A DNA stretch of 64,000 bases from Prorocentrum cordatum (GCA_963575745.1 CAUYUJ010008613.1:296855-360854); one strand, 5' to 3'. Shown: positions 20,512 to 32,598, counted from the first letter of the stretch. The notes: a model not told the origin generated them from the letters alone. Translations and numbers: made by a program.

Positions 20512-21687
20512 CCGCGTGGGCGCGCGGGTTTTTGCCCAGGGACATGGTGCGTAACCTTGTGACGTTCCTGGCCATTACAGGGAGGGTTTTACAAAAGTGG
20601 TCGCCCATGTGGTCGCCAACATGGTCGCCATAATCAAAATGGTAATCTATGTGGTCGCCAAAATGGTCGTCGAAAAACGCGAAAAATCAATATGGTAAAC
20701 CATGTGGTCGCCCAAACGGTCGCCCGACAGCGGTCGCCATCCCGTGTGGTCGACCATGTGGTAATTCAGAATCGGGTGAAATATGTAGTGCGTGTCGTCG
20801 TTTGCCGCATTCGCGTTGCGTAGCATTGCATCGCGTTGCCGCAGCGCGCCCGAAGGGATAGACAACCGCGCCCGCGGAGGTCTGTTAACCTCGCCTGTGT
20901 CTTGCTCGCAAGCGTGACAGACAACGACCAAACAATGCACGAATATGTCGCCAGCAAACATCAGTCATGCACGTGTGAGCTTTACCTCATTCCAATACAC
21001 CGCCCGAACACGTGTGAAACATACCCGCCCAAATCTAGTAAACAGCATGCATCGCTCCCATATAACCATTGGCCAAACGTGATACATTGCTAAATCAGAA
21101 TAGGCCCCCGCCCGAACCACAGGCCATCCACGCCTTACGGACAGTCCCCTTTTCATCCAGCAGTGGTTCCAACACGTCATAGTTGCGCGTCCAATGTTTT
21201 GGGTTGTCTTTTGGGTTCCTTGGGAGAGTGTACGCATTTACGACAGCCTGCCCATCCAGAAACGATGAGCACAAGGTTTGCCTTCATACGTTGTAAACCT
21301 CGTGACGCCCCCGCCCCGTGGTGACAAGGAATGCCGTATGGCGCAACCACGTGCGCAGTGTGTGCCGTGCCGTGCCGCCCCCTGGTCTCGCGCCGTTGAA
21401 TAGCATAGCATGGCGCGCGGTTGGGTAGATTGCGGTAAACCGTATTGCATTGCATGGCATTTTATATCATTGCATAGGTTGTGTTGCGCTGCTTGTCAGT
21501 TCACACTGTCGCAAGCACCGCGTTGAATTGCATTGTGTTGAATACCTGTGGCAGCCATTGCGATTGAATTTCGTTTCTTGTGCCAACCCCTGTGGGCTCC
21601 ATCCGTATCCATTTGTTCTCAATGACGTTTCTGGCTTCTCCGATATCGAACCCGATCTCCTCGCCATGGCTCAGGCCGACTTGCATG
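20512..21687 (+). repeat. Tandem duplication, copy 2 (1,176 bp)
   Basis: Second copy, continuous with the gene at 21666. Seven of the eight differences from copy 1 are transitions, and three are CG versus TG. Confidence 0.95.
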
Positions 21688-22339
21688 ATGAAGCCAGGCG
21701 CGAGCGTTCCAGGATCCCCGTGATCACGATAAACTTGGCGGACCTGCCGCACGGATATTCTCGAGACGAAGTGTTGCACGTTCCGATTGCGATCCCCTGG
21801 AGGTCGAAGGCTCCAGACGCCACCTCCGAGCGGAGGCAGTTCCTCAAGAGGCTGCGCGAGGGCAACTTCGCCGCCGACCGAGGGGGGGGGGGGGCGCTGC
21901 ATCGGTGCCGAAGGCGTCAGCAGCGGTCGGCGGCGGCGGCGCGCAGGAACACGTCGTGCCAGAGGAGATCGCTTCGTCGCAAGAGCCCGTCGACCAGACG
22001 ATTCCAGTTGCTAAGAAAGATCTTGCGCAGCCAGTGTTGCCAGTGCCTCTTTCGCACACCGTGCCTGTGCGAGCTGATCTTTCGGCTTCCTCTTTGGGCT
22101 CAGTGCCCGCGCCTGCTGCGCCGTACACTTTGGCTGCCGCTGAGCAGCCAGCAGCGCCCGCAGCTCCAGGTCTCGGCCAGCGCTCAAACGAGCCTGAGCC
22201 AGAGACGCTGCCGCCTTTCGAAGAGCCTGAGCTGTCAGAGGCTGCGCCGTCGTCTCAGCCTCATTTCGCCGACGTGCTGGCCGAGCTCGGTCACCCACTC
22301 TATCAGGATGTGCGTGAGGTGCCAGACACGCAGCCCTGA
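21666..22339 (+). CDS. Hypothetical acidic/Pro-rich protein; frame change at a G run
   Basis: From ATG 21666: MAQADLHDEARRERSRIPVI, then INLADLPHGYSRDEV, VPIAIPWRSKA and RRQFLKRLREGNFAADR, a stretch of normal protein composition. At a run of about 13 G (21883-21895) the frame shifts. Another frame then continues with EIASSQEPVDQTIPVAKKD, a Pro/Ala/Glu-rich low-complexity part, and ADVLAELGHPLYQDVREV to the stop at 22339. A homopolymer length error would join them into about 225 residues. The same frame is open upstream of the Met, so an upstream exon is possible. No family is recognised. Its 5' region is tandemly duplicated. Confidence 0.5.
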
Positions 22340-23040
22340 TGTACAGTGTTCCGTTATGTGCTCCATCCTTTGTTGCGCGCGCATTCTTACGTTTGAAAGG
22401 TGTTGCGCGTCGGGGAAAAGTTACACGCACTATTGGTTCTGGAGGGGCGTTGCCGCGGCATGCTTCCTAGGCCCGCCCCAACATAGCTCCCGAATGGTCC
22501 CCGAACACGTTCGGAATTCATGCCGCGAGCCCTCTTAAAGCGTGTCGCATGCGCCTGGTGCATCGCCAGATGAGGTCCCATAGGGCCCCAAACCAAGGCC
22601 ATTGCAGTCCTCGACCAGGCCCCCAAGCGTACCTCGACCCTATATATCGCAATGCGTTGGGTCCGCAGCACAGTTCTCATGTATGATCGGCTTCATGTTA
22701 TGCCATGATTTGCTCTTCGCGCCGCCCCGCAAGTGCCAGCCCATTCAGATACGATGCCGAAGCAGTAAGCTGTCACACCAATGGAATGCGACCCTTGTCA
22801 TGCATCGGTGGCTTGCCATATTGTCTAGGGTTGGGCTCTCGGGCACAGGGTGTCGTGCCGTGCCGTGCCAGTAACATAACAATGAACATGCGCTGGATTG
22901 CGCTGCGCTGCCATAGCACAAGCGTAGCAGTATACCCCCCAGCGAGCACTGCACTCCATATCACGCGCTGCGTTGCAGTGCGTTGCTATGCAGCGTTTCG
23001 CCCTCGCTCCGAGGACCCCACGCGTGCAGTCATTTAGTTT
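22340..23040. other. No gene; TTGCNNTGC-word region
   Basis: Short words such as GCGTTGC, GCATTGC and GCCGTGCCGTGCC recur (22855-23000), as they do near 20170-20340 and 28550-28580. No gene is supported. Confidence 0.35.
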
Positions 23041-23057
23041 GAGCTGTTGTCGTTCTC

Positions 23058-25695
23058 ATGGTGGCCACGGGTTCCCATCGCCATTTTGGCTCGACACTGG
23101 CGTCCGCCTTTCCTCCAGGCGTCCCTGAGGAGGATGCGCGCCCGACCAGAAGTTTGATGGACGAGTGGGGCGAAGCAGCCCTAGAGGCGGATGCTGCAGC
23201 AGATGCGGCTCAGCTGGTTGCAGCGATGGCAGAGTGGTCGGACGTTGCAGCAGACGCGGCTCAGCTGGATGCAGCGATGGACGAGTGGAGCGGGCCGCTG
23301 CCGAGGTCCACGCCGAGAGCGGCGACGGACAAGTGGACTTGGACGTCGACAGCGCTGCGCTCGTACCATGCGACGGTGAACAGCGAATGTCGGGGGCAGG
23401 CTTTCGGACTGCTGCTGCGACCTCGCGTAACACCTTGGACGGCGTCGGCTACATGGGGCGTGCCCTGGCCGCGTTGCAAGACACAGCCTGGCAGGAAGCG
23501 CTCGTGGTTTGCCCAGATGAGGTAGGTAAGATCGTCGACGCACTACTTGACCACGACAGCCATAGCCGATTGTCTTCAGTCCATTGATGCAGACATGGCT
23601 GGGAAGTCTCGGAAGTACATGGCATCGACGAAGTTGGTATTATCGTGCAGCCTTCTCCTTGTTCAGAGGGGACATGCCGAGCAGCTGATGCAGCAGTTGA
23701 TATCGTCCGCCCTCGGGAAGGGCTTCGAGCCCGCTGTTTTCTTTGAGAGGCATCGCGGGGACGAGGCTCCATTCGCGAAGGTCCGTATCCAGACTAACCT
23801 TGGGAGTGCTCGGGTACACGTGGCAGACCAGGGTGAGCAGCGCGGGGATGAGGACCCAGGTGCTGAGCTTGCCGTGCGCCGTCGGCAAGATGAGGCGATG
23901 GTTGAGTATGCAGTGAACGCCAAGGTCTACCAGAGTGAATTGGTGTGCGGCGCGCTCTTCACTTCTGCAAGCGGGGGCTCTCCGCTGGCATCGTTTGAAC
24001 TGCTACAGCCCTTGGCCACCGTGGACAAGGGCAAGGCTGAGTGCTACATAGAGCTCTTCAGGTGCTTATCCCAGGTGCTTCCAAGCAGGTCGCAGTTCAA
24101 CAGAGTGCAGAGGCCGGCAATAACCGGCGGCGACGGCGCGTTGGACCTTGCAGAGAGGGTTTATTGGGATCGCAACCGTGACGAGCTGGTTTGCTCCACG
24201 CTTGATGTGGAGTGTCTTATGCATCGTGTGCACCACTGTGTCAAGAAGCCGCTCAGGATGGTGAAGGCTTGGGTGACGAGCATAATTCGATGGGCGCTGA
24301 GCTTACGCGGCCCGAACCCTTCGTCGACTTCGCCACCATCCTTTGCAATTTCCTGCAGAACAGGTTAGACTACATATGGGATCCAGACGGGGTCGGGCCT
24401 GGGCCTGATGCAGCTCGATACCGTGACAGCTGCTACGACTTATTCCTCAGTGCTTCTGGCGACTCGACGCGGTACGGTGGTACTCTGACGACTTATTCTT
24501 CAGCGAGTACGGTGGTACGTTATCATGGGCATGGCGAATGGTGACATCAGGCTAAAGCAGACGTTCCAACACTTTTGCCGCCCAGGGTGCTGCAGGAACA
24601 GGAACCATTGCATTGAGAAGTTGGTCGGCCGCTTCGCCCGGGCATTGTGTGGAAAGATGCCGCCCATTTTCCCTCGTAGCCGCTGGGCTCGGGTTCTTGA
24701 CGCAGTCGATTATTTTGGGTTGCTTGAGAGCTTGCACGGGCTTGGATCTACAGTGTATACCCTCTGGCACGAGAAGACTACTTGGAAAAACGGTGTCTTG
24801 TGTGGGCAAGTGTTCTTACGGCCTCTGGGTGTGACGGTCGGGCTTCAGGGGCATGTTCGCATCAGGGTCCTTGGGTCGATGTCTTCTGGGTCTGGGGCCC
24901 GACTGTCGCCCCGAGAGGTTGTGGGAGGGCGCGCCCGCCAAAGGTTGACCCTGCAGCCGACCTGGACCTCTGCAATGCCATGCTCGACCTTCCAGCGGAC
25001 ATCGGCCAGGCAGACGATGGCCAGGGCGGCGGCGATTGCGACGCTGCAGGCGAAGCTGGCTTGGCGAATGCGCTGACTGGAGACGTCGGCAGCAGCGGGG
25101 ACGCCCTGCAGCTTGCGTCGAAGCTACACCAGCGAGTTTTTCGGCGCAGTGGTCTTGCCTTCGCTCGGCACGATGGCGCGCTGATCTGGGCTTGTATCGT
25201 TCGAAGGTGCTTTGGGCCGCTGTTCGAGCTAATCCATGTTGCGCCGAGGATGTCATCGGCGCGATGGGAGAAGGAGCAGCAAGCGAGGGCCACCCGCACC
25301 TCTCGTCGCTGCTATCGGGTTGGGATTGTCTCTAAGGGCGCGTTGGAGGATCATGTTCTTGACCGTATTCTCAGAGTGGCGCGCGACGTGGATGGTTGGA
25401 CCAGCACGTGCTTTGATGACCGATCGGTTGCGAAGGGGGCGGCAGTTTTCAAATTCATCAGTTGTATCAGGGCGCTGGTGTTCTTACACTTGAAGCAGGA
25501 GCATGGCAACTATCCCTACAGGACGTTTCTCATGTTAGACCACCCAGGTGGGTTACAGGCTGCCTACGATGATGAGTCTTGCAAGCAACGGTTTGATTCT
25601 TGGGTGGCTGATTTTTCAAGTATTGGTCTACAGAGCCTCGTTCCATCGCGTCTTCTGCGTGTCGGGCTGAGCTCATTGCTACCAGGGCCCTCCTG
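23058..25695 (+). pseudogene. N-terminal half of a large unknown protein, broken by about six frame changes
   Basis: Consecutive sensible segments tile this region in alternating frames: an acidic repeat with MDEW, AEWSDVAADAAQLDAAMDEW; then ALAALQDTAWQEALVVCPDE; SLLLVQRGHAEQLMQQLISS and ELVCGALFTSASGGSPLASF; FVDFATILCNFLQNRLDYIW; a Cys/His cluster HFCRPGCCRNRNHC followed by GKMPPIFPRSRWARVLDAVD; and VVFLHLKQEHGNYPYRTF-like text near 25480. Breaks lie near 23300, 23550, 24290, 24520, 24850 and 25640. The order and continuity argue for one ancestral gene. I recall similar high-copy proteins in dinoflagellate transcriptomes but cannot verify this. Function is unknown. Confidence 0.5.
23074..23095 (+). 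other. Spliced-leader-like relic
   Basis: Positions 23080-23092 read GCCATTTTGGCTC, 13 bases identical to the core of the dinoflagellate spliced leader; 17 of 22 positions agree overall. It lies about 64 bases upstream of an ATG (23157) that opens the DEWGEAALEADA repeat segment, the spacing expected of a retroposed 5' untranslated region. Confidence 0.45.
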
Positions 25696-28104
25696 GTGGT
25701 GGACGCCATCAAGATCGAGGTTCAGCATGCGTCGCTTCGGCGCGATTTGTTCTTATCTGCAACGCAGGCCCACGCAGTGAGCATCCTCGACCTCAGCAGC
25801 AAGCACGTCCAACGTTCCTGGCGGAGAGTGCAGCGAGAAGCTTCGCATGGGCAGAAGCCCGCGGGCGAGCCAGGAGCCAGCGAGGGCGGTGGTGGGGGAG
25901 ATGCCGACGATGAAGGGGAACGCGCAGGTGACAGAGGAAAGAGACGACGCGGTGGAGGCGGCAGCGTTCGGGCATTCCAGAATGAGCAAGCTATCTTGGG
26001 ACATTCTCCCAAGCCAGCAGAGGCCGCAGCCCAGCATCGCCAGTTGTGCGAGGCGGAGCGTCGCAGGTTGGACGAGATGGGGGTTGCAGGAACGCAGGCC
26101 CACCAGCTCGGAGGCAGCAGCTTCTCGTTGGACAGACCAGTGAGGAAACGACAGCTGCGCCACCGCGATCATGCCAATGACGAGTTGCGCCAGTTCCGAC
26201 TTGAGCTTGGCCGCGACATCTCTGACAGAGACGCCTTGGCACTGAATCCGTCAGCATTTACGCCGCTTCCAGCCTCGGGAGAGTGGGCCTCCAACCTGGG
26301 GCATGTCATCAGGAGCGCTCGACAGGACAATAAGAGGGGCGCGCAGTTCGAGGAGCTCGCTGGCCAAAGCTTGGCTGCCTACTCATGCGACCGATCTTCT
26401 GCCAGGGATGGCCCAGGCAGCTTCGCGTACGACGACATTGCTAAATATTATGGTGGGTCGTCGTCGCTGTCTGTGCCCGACGATTCGGTTAGGGGTAACT
26501 GTTCGTTTCATCACATCGAGGGCAACTTTGATTTGGCGTCAAGGGATGCCGCGATGCTGGTCAAGCTGGACAGGGAAACGCATTTTGCTCAGGGTGTGTA
26601 TGCTGCATGCACGTCTACATGGGATAATATCCACAAGCCAGTGTTCTTCAATAGCGCACCACCCGTCACTGCAGCGGAGAAAAGAGCGGGGAAGCAGTCG
26701 CTGTGCCATCGTGCGAATATGTGCCTTTGTGGTGTTGCAGGTCGAATGACTGCGGCCCTGTTCAAGAAATTCAACCGTTGTATCGATGGCTTCACCCATA
26801 GCGACAAGCAGTTCCGCCGAGCACTCCATGAGTGTGATTTCGTGTACATGATTACTGGGGTCGACGTCACGTGTCCACCAGATCCAGGTGTCATCGATGA
26901 GTACGCTTGTGAACAGCATTGGTTGCATGCTGCATGGGAGCATGGTTCTCCATATCACTGCACTTTCAATTTGTTGCGCCTCACTGTAGCTGAGCGTATA
27001 CCGATATTCGTTGGTGTTGGTCGCTTTGATGTGGAAGTAGAGTGGGGGCGCCCGCCGCAGAATTTATTCTTGCATAGACTCGATAAGGATGCAAAGTGGT
27101 ACGTTCGCTTGTTCATGATTGAGGCGTCGGGCCGTCAACTTGGGTCTCTGGATCCAAGCGTTATCTCAGCCGAGACAGCTTCACACCTTGATGGGTCAGC
27201 AGCATCTGCGTGTTTCTGGGAGGGGGCGTCGGATGCGATTGCTGCACAGGAGGAGCACGTTCGCCGAAGGTCCAGCGGGGCTGCCCGCGGCCGCGGCCGT
27301 GGTCGAGGCGGCGGCCGCGCCAGAGGCCGAGGGGCCGACCCTCCATCCCCAGAGCCCATCGAGGACGGCAGCCCCCATGGTCACGGATATGTTCCTCCTG
27401 CTGTCGATGGCCATGACCATGGGTCAGTCTCCGAGCAGGCCGATAGCGATGTGAGTTCATATACAGATAGTTCTTCTAGTGAGTCATGGTTCCACAGCGG
27501 GTCGGGAGACGATGCTGACAAGTTGAGCTTGCACGAGTCTGACCCCGTGCAGTCGTCTGAGGCTGAATGCAGAGAGCACCCCGACGGTGTAGAAGAACGT
27601 TTCGGACACGCAGCTGACGATGAAGCTCCACCAGGCGGAGGTGCAGCGCCTCCTGGACCAGAAGGCGACGGCCATGCCATCGAGACGCCGGCCCCTGCGC
27701 CACCGCCTCCTCCGCCACCGCCTGGACCAGGAGGGGCGTCTACGGCTGGCGGCCCAGCATGCGTCTTGGTGCTCCCGAATGGCGACAGGATCGCCCACTA
27801 CGCGTTCAGGGACGAGTTCGTGTCGCAGTGCGGCTTGCACGGCCGCAACTGCAGGCTGACGAGAAAGAGCACAGCAGGGAATCGGCCACAGCAGGGGCGC
27901 TCTCTCGGCGCGATGATGCACTGGCTTGAGCACAAGCAGGCTGATGGTGATACCCATGCTCGGTTTCGTATGCTACCTGTTGACTTTGACGATCGCGCCG
28001 CCGCCAGGGGGCGTTTGGCCCTCGCCCCTGGCAGCGATCAGTTTTTCGCTCGAGAGCGGCCGACGCGTCCAGGCGAGGGTCTGGAGCCCGCCGCATGCCC
28101 TTGA
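25696..28104 (+). CDS. Large unknown protein, intact C-terminal half (about 800 codons)
   Basis: An uninterrupted frame ending at TGA 28104. It lacks an early Met (first in-frame ATG near residue 128) and joins the upstream segment by one frame change (ELIATRALLVVDAIKIE), so it is probably the C-terminal half of one protein. It begins with a helical stretch, then a Gly/Arg basic region (RGKRRRGGGG), then a globular part of about 350 residues with HHIEGNFDLASRDAAMLVKL, WDNIHKPVFFNS, CHRANMCLCGVAGRMTA and CEQHWLHAAWEHGSPYHC. An RG-rich patch (near residue 535), an acidic Ser-rich region, a poly-Pro run and a final basic/Cys segment (FVSQCGLHGRNC) follow. Codon-level integrity over 2.4 kb, against six breaks upstream, is notable. 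Family not recognised. Confidence 0.6.
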   Translation: MVDAIKIEVQHASLRRDLFLSATQAHAVSILDLSSKHVQRSWRRVQREASHGQKPAGEPGASEGGGGGDADDEGERAGDRGKRRRGGGGSVRAFQNEQAILGHSPKPAEAAAQHRQLCEAERRRLDEMGVAGTQAHQLGGSSFSLDRPVRKRQLRHRDHANDELRQFRLELGRDISDRDALALNPSAFTPLPASGEWASNLGHVIRSARQDNKRGAQFEELAGQSLAAYSCDRSSARDGPGSFAYDDIAKYYGGSSSLSVPDDSVRGNCSFHHIEGNFDLASRDAAMLVKLDRETHFAQGVYAACTSTWDNIHKPVFFNSAPPVTAAEKRAGKQSLCHRANMCLCGVAGRMTAALFKKFNRCIDGFTHSDKQFRRALHECDFVYMITGVDVTCPPDPGVIDEYACEQHWLHAAWEHGSPYHCTFNLLRLTVAERIPIFVGVGRFDVEVEWGRPPQNLFLHRLDKDAKWYVRLFMIEASGRQLGSLDPSVISAETASHLDGSAASACFWEGASDAIAAQEEHVRRRSSGAARGRGRGRGGGRARGRGADPPSPEPIEDGSPHGHGYVPPAVDGHDHGSVSEQADSDVSSYTDSSSSESWFHSGSGDDADKLSLHESDPVQSSEAECREHPDGVEERFGHAADDEAPPGGGAAPPGPEGDGHAIETPAPAPPPPPPPPGPGGASTAGGPACVLVLPNGDRIAHYAFRDEFVSQCGLHGRNCRLTRKSTAGNRPQQGRSLGAMMHWLEHKQADGDTHARFRMLPVDFDDRAAARGRLALAPGSDQFFARERPTRPGEGLEPAACP

Positions 28105-29437
28105 AGTTGTTACTGCGTTTGTTTCTGCCCTCGCTGATCGCATGGGCGAGTTGATTCTGTCGAACAGCGATAGGGTCATGTTTGAAGTTCGCCCATCGCC
28201 GATATCATTGCATTTGTGCTCGTCGTATGTTTCTGCATTGTTGTATTAACATGGCTTCGCCGTCGCCCCGCCCCGCCACCCTGCGCGTCCAGAGCGTGTA
28301 GTTATACCAAGGCTGCGCCTCAGCATCCAGTGGGTCTTGGGCCCGCGCGTATTGAGCCAAAGCTGGTTGACGGGAAGTGCGCTGTCAGGTGGAGCGGGCG
28401 GCGTTGTGCTAGTGATGCCGAGGCAACGTAAAGGTTTCGAGTGCCGCGTGTCCCGAGGAGGGAAGGCGGATGCGGCGGCAGCCACGCGTTAACCAGTTCC
28501 ACCAACATAGGAATTTTATGGGAGCTGGCCTGGCCAATAGCGGGAACATGCGCATTGCATTGCATGTGGTTGCGGTGCGTTGCAATGGGACTGCCAACCA
28601 TGACGAAGCATGCGATTGCGCACCGCATTTCCGAGCAAAGTAACACGCGCATTTCGTCGGCATGTTTAAGAACGTCACGTCACCATGTGATGCACAGTGC
28701 GGCTTGACACAGCACGCGCACAAATACGCGCAACGCACGATACTTGCATCTAAGAGCTGGTTCGCGCGCACCTCCTGCGGTACACTTAGGATGTTCCATG
28801 GGCGTTGCTTGCATGCTCTTATTGGTTACAAAGGGCTCTTTGGGGCGGGGCGCGGGGTCACTGGAGAGCACCGTTCAATCATATACTGTCTGGTCTGTGT
28901 GTCGGCCGACCGCTATTCAATGTAAATGGGTGAAAATCACATGGCGGGTGTCATGCGTAGGTTTGTCATAATCCACGGCGCTGCGTCTGGGATTTGTCCG
29001 AACCTTAAGCTCAGGTTCTGACAGGTCGCAGTCACAGCGCCGTTTGGGGAGGGGGCGCGCTATGTGGGCCATGCGGGCGCGCGGTCTGGTGTAGTGCGTG
29101 GGGGGAAAGTACGCATGTTAAGTTTAAAAACCGCGGGTTTAAAGCTTAAGGCTAAAGCCATTTCTTCCCAAGCTTGGTTTCTTGAGCGTCCCCCGCTGCA
29201 GCGGGTTGCCCTTAAATGGCGTCGTGCGGCTGACCTACAAGGCCGCTGCGTCCCTGGTGCTCTCTACGCCGCTCTCTCGCCGCATCGACATTGCACATGT
29301 GTCTTCCATGTTGCGTTGGGAAGCGAATGTCGGCACCTTGCAGAAGTAAGCAACGGTCAGGTACGCAAGGGGATGGCAAGGGCATGCGCAGTGAGGAAGG
29401 GCAGGCGCAGAAGGAGATAATGCGTGCATGCTTGCCG

Positions 29438-29443
<6 letters not shown>
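28105..29443. other. No gene recognised
   Basis: Only short frames with no motif. GCATTGCATTGCATGTGG-type words occur near 28550. Confidence 0.4.

Positions 29444-29475
<32 letters not shown>
29443..29475 (+). repeat. (GA)n microsatellite
   Basis: Sixteen GA dinucleotides in a row. Confidence 0.95.
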
Positions 29476-29477
<2 letters not shown>

Positions 29478-30739
29478 ATGATGTTGGTCGCAGGGATAGA
29501 GCACTTGGCGGCAGAGTCGAAGACATCACATCGTGAGAATGCGTTACCACAAGCTTTCGTTCGGCTATAGTGCTTCCATCCGCTGATTCCCCCAAGCCCC
29601 GCCTTCGCCTTCATCCGCTCGTCCTAATTGGGCTCCTGCTTGCTCATCCCCTCGGCTCGTCGAATCGTTCGCCGTCGTTCTGTTCCAACCATCCCGTCGG
29701 ATTGGCCGTGCCTCTTTTGCTCGCCTAAATTAGAGCATTTGGCTGGTGCGCGCTGGAAGGAGCGCCAGCGTTGTTCGCGCAGAGGCGTTGAGCATTGCTC
29801 CCGCGTGGTCCTGCTGGGCCCAGACAGGTTGGGGCGGAGTCGGAGGGCAGCGGGTGGGCTAGTCCCGCGATTGGCCCGACGCTCCCAGGATCCAGGGGTG
29901 TTCGATCATTGCACTTGTGAGGGGCCGTTGCGTCCATTGCGTGCCTAATGTTGGTCCCGCCGCGTTCCAGGAGGCCGCGGGCGCGCCGCGGGACATGTTT
30001 AAGTCGCCACGGGGTGCGCCGACGAGGCCCGCGTTGCGCCGACGTCCGCGGAGCGCTTGGGGCTTTTCTTTGTGCCCGATGTCACCCGACGACACCAGAT
30101 GGCAGTGCGCAGTGTAGCGCCGACTTGCGGACTGGCGGCGCCCAGCGCGCTGCTGCGCGCGCGGCCCAGCGGCGCCGCGCGCGCCGCAGGGGGCAGTTTT
30201 CTCAACTGGTGAGAAGGGCATTGCGGGCTAGCGGCGTTCCATTAACGCGAATGGAGCATTGCTGGCTACGTTTGCGCGCGGGCCAGTGCAAGTGCATTGG
30301 CCGGCGTGCTTGCTGGGCCTGATGAAGCGCGAGCGCCGCGCCCGCGCTTCCACAGCGCCGTGCGGCCTGGCGCCCCGCGCGCTGTTATCCGCGCGCGGGT
30401 GCTGCCGTCGGGGCCTTGAGGGGCTTCCTTTGGTTAGTCGGGTGCCGCTTTCGCTCCCAACGAATGCCAGAGCGACAGGTGGGGTCGCACGCGATCGGTC
30501 TCGGAGGCGTCGGCGCGTCTGTTTGAGGCGTCCAAGTGCAAGGCGCATGCGCGCCACGACTGGCCGCCGCGCTCCTTTCACTCCAGCTGCGCCCGCCCGC
30601 TGGGCCGTCGGCGCGCGCTGCGGCACCCGCAAGGCCGCGGCACGGTGCGCGTGCGCGATGAGGCCATTCGCTGCGAGGTCGCCACATGGTGTCCCGCGCC
30701 GCGCACACCATGTGGCGCAGGGGCGGCACATGGAGCGCC
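29476..30739. other. No gene recognised
   Basis: GC-rich, CpG-rich sequence. The open frames on both strands are Arg/Ala-rich and look compositional. Confidence 0.4.
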
Positions 30740-31026
30740 ACGCCCGCGGCGACCATTTCAAAAAAAAGGCAAGAAGATGACCCACCGAGTGCCAGGCCCG
30801 CGGCGACTATTTCAAAAAAGTACAAAAAGGTGACCCACCGAGTGCAAGAGCGCCCGCCGGCGCGGTTATACTACAAACAATCCTAAACAAAAATCTCCAA
30901 GAAGGTGACCCACCGAGTGACAGGCCCGCGGCGACCACCTCAAAAAAAGGCAAGAAGGTGACCCACCGAGTGACAGGCCCGCGGCGACCACCTCAAAAAA
31001 AGGCAAGAAGGTGACCCACCGAGTGC
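30740..31026 (+). repeat. 53-bp tandem repeat, 5 units
   Basis: The word TGACCCACCGAGTG occurs at about 30777, 30831, 30906, 30959 and 31012; spacings are 54, 75, 53 and 53. Each unit carries GGCCCGCGGCGACCACCTCA and an A-run. The last two units are virtually identical; the second carries a 20-base insertion. Confidence 0.85.
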
Positions 31027-32540
31027 TACGGTGCGCACCCTGCATGCCGCGCCTGCCGCATCTGGGGTGCAGGCGGTGGTAGTGCATGTGTCGTCGGCGC
31101 GGGCGCCCCACTTGCGCTTTTTGGGGTCTGCTCTGTGTGCGAGCGCTGCATATGGGCTTGCACCAGCTAGCTGGATTCGCGACAGGTTAGGGCCGAAAAC
31201 GGTTTTAATTTTTGCAATCTACTCCCCCCACACTTTTGGCGTCGGCACCAACCACGAAACAGCCAGTACTACAAAAATCCGCCCTGCGCGTGCGCGCACT
31301 GGATCACGCGCCGTGCCGCGCGGAACAGCTCGCATGGCCGCCGCTGTTTGCCCTGGTCGTTTTTTTTCGCAGGCGTCATTCGGCGCGCACCGTCCTTTTG
31401 CGGCGGGCCCGGGCCGCGCCGCCATGGCGCGTGCCCGAGCCGCGGGGGGGCGCCGTGCCCAAGGGCGCCGCGGGAGGCACGGGCGCAGGCGGTGGCGGGA
31501 ATGAAACGTGCACTTGGCGTCATTTGCAAGGGCGGCGGAGCGGTGTTGCGGCAGCGGCAGCGTTCCCAAGGTGTTCTGTGACAGCTGTTAAAGTGCCAAA
31601 GGCCCGTAGGGGCGTTGCATGCCGCGCGAGCCGCAGCATCGGTCTCGCGCTGTCGCGCGCCCGCCGCCATCTTCGACCACTCCCAGCTCCTCGCGCAGCT
31701 TGCTTTCCCAGCGCCGCTTCCTGCCATCGCAGGGTTTGGGCCGCTGCCATGGGTACCTGCGCGGCCGCCAGCGCGCTTGGCGGAGTGGCGCGCGGGGGGG
31801 TGGAGGGGGGTTCACGATGCAGGTCGCAGTCTGCGGCCCTCGCTGTCTAGTGCCAACCGCGGGATGGGCCACATCCTGAAGCCGCAGCATGCCATCGTCG
31901 CTTGCCGCCAAGCTCCTGGGCTTGCCAACAGCGGGCTGGTCAAGGCATTCATGGTAATCCCGAATGGCGCACCGCGTCGCCGTTTCCGCAACCGCGGGAA
32001 TCCATGTGCTTCGAGGCATTTGCCACGTCAGAGCTTATACGCTCTGAATGCTTAGGGGGGGGGCAGAGGGGGGGGGGCCTGCGTCGCGGGCAGCCGCGAC
32101 GTCATTGGGGGCTGCATTCCTGCGGGGGAGGGGGGGCGGGGGGGGGAAGGGGGAGCGACGAATTCTATTGGGCGGGGGGCGTGGCGTCGCCCGCGAGGCG
32201 CTCGTTCGCCTCAGGGCGGGCGGCTATAGCTGTTGTAGCCGACGTAGCGCTGGCATGCAGCCCCGCTGCTCATCCTGTGCGGCGGCCACGAATGGCGCGC
32301 GCATTGTGTCAGGGCAGGGCGTCTTGGAACCGATTTTCGGGGGTCCAGAGCTCCGCTGAGCATTGTCGAAGAATGTGCCTCGAGTCCTATGTTGTCGGGT
32401 TACCGCGATGTGTTTGTGCGTGTGCGTGTACAAAGTGGTTACAGAACTTTTTGCAACGGTCTTAGTGCGAGTGCGTGGCGGTGGCGGTGGGGCAGTGTAT
32501 GGCGTGCGCGGTCTTGCGTGGATTGTGTGCGTTTGTATGC

Positions 32541-32598
<58 letters not shown>

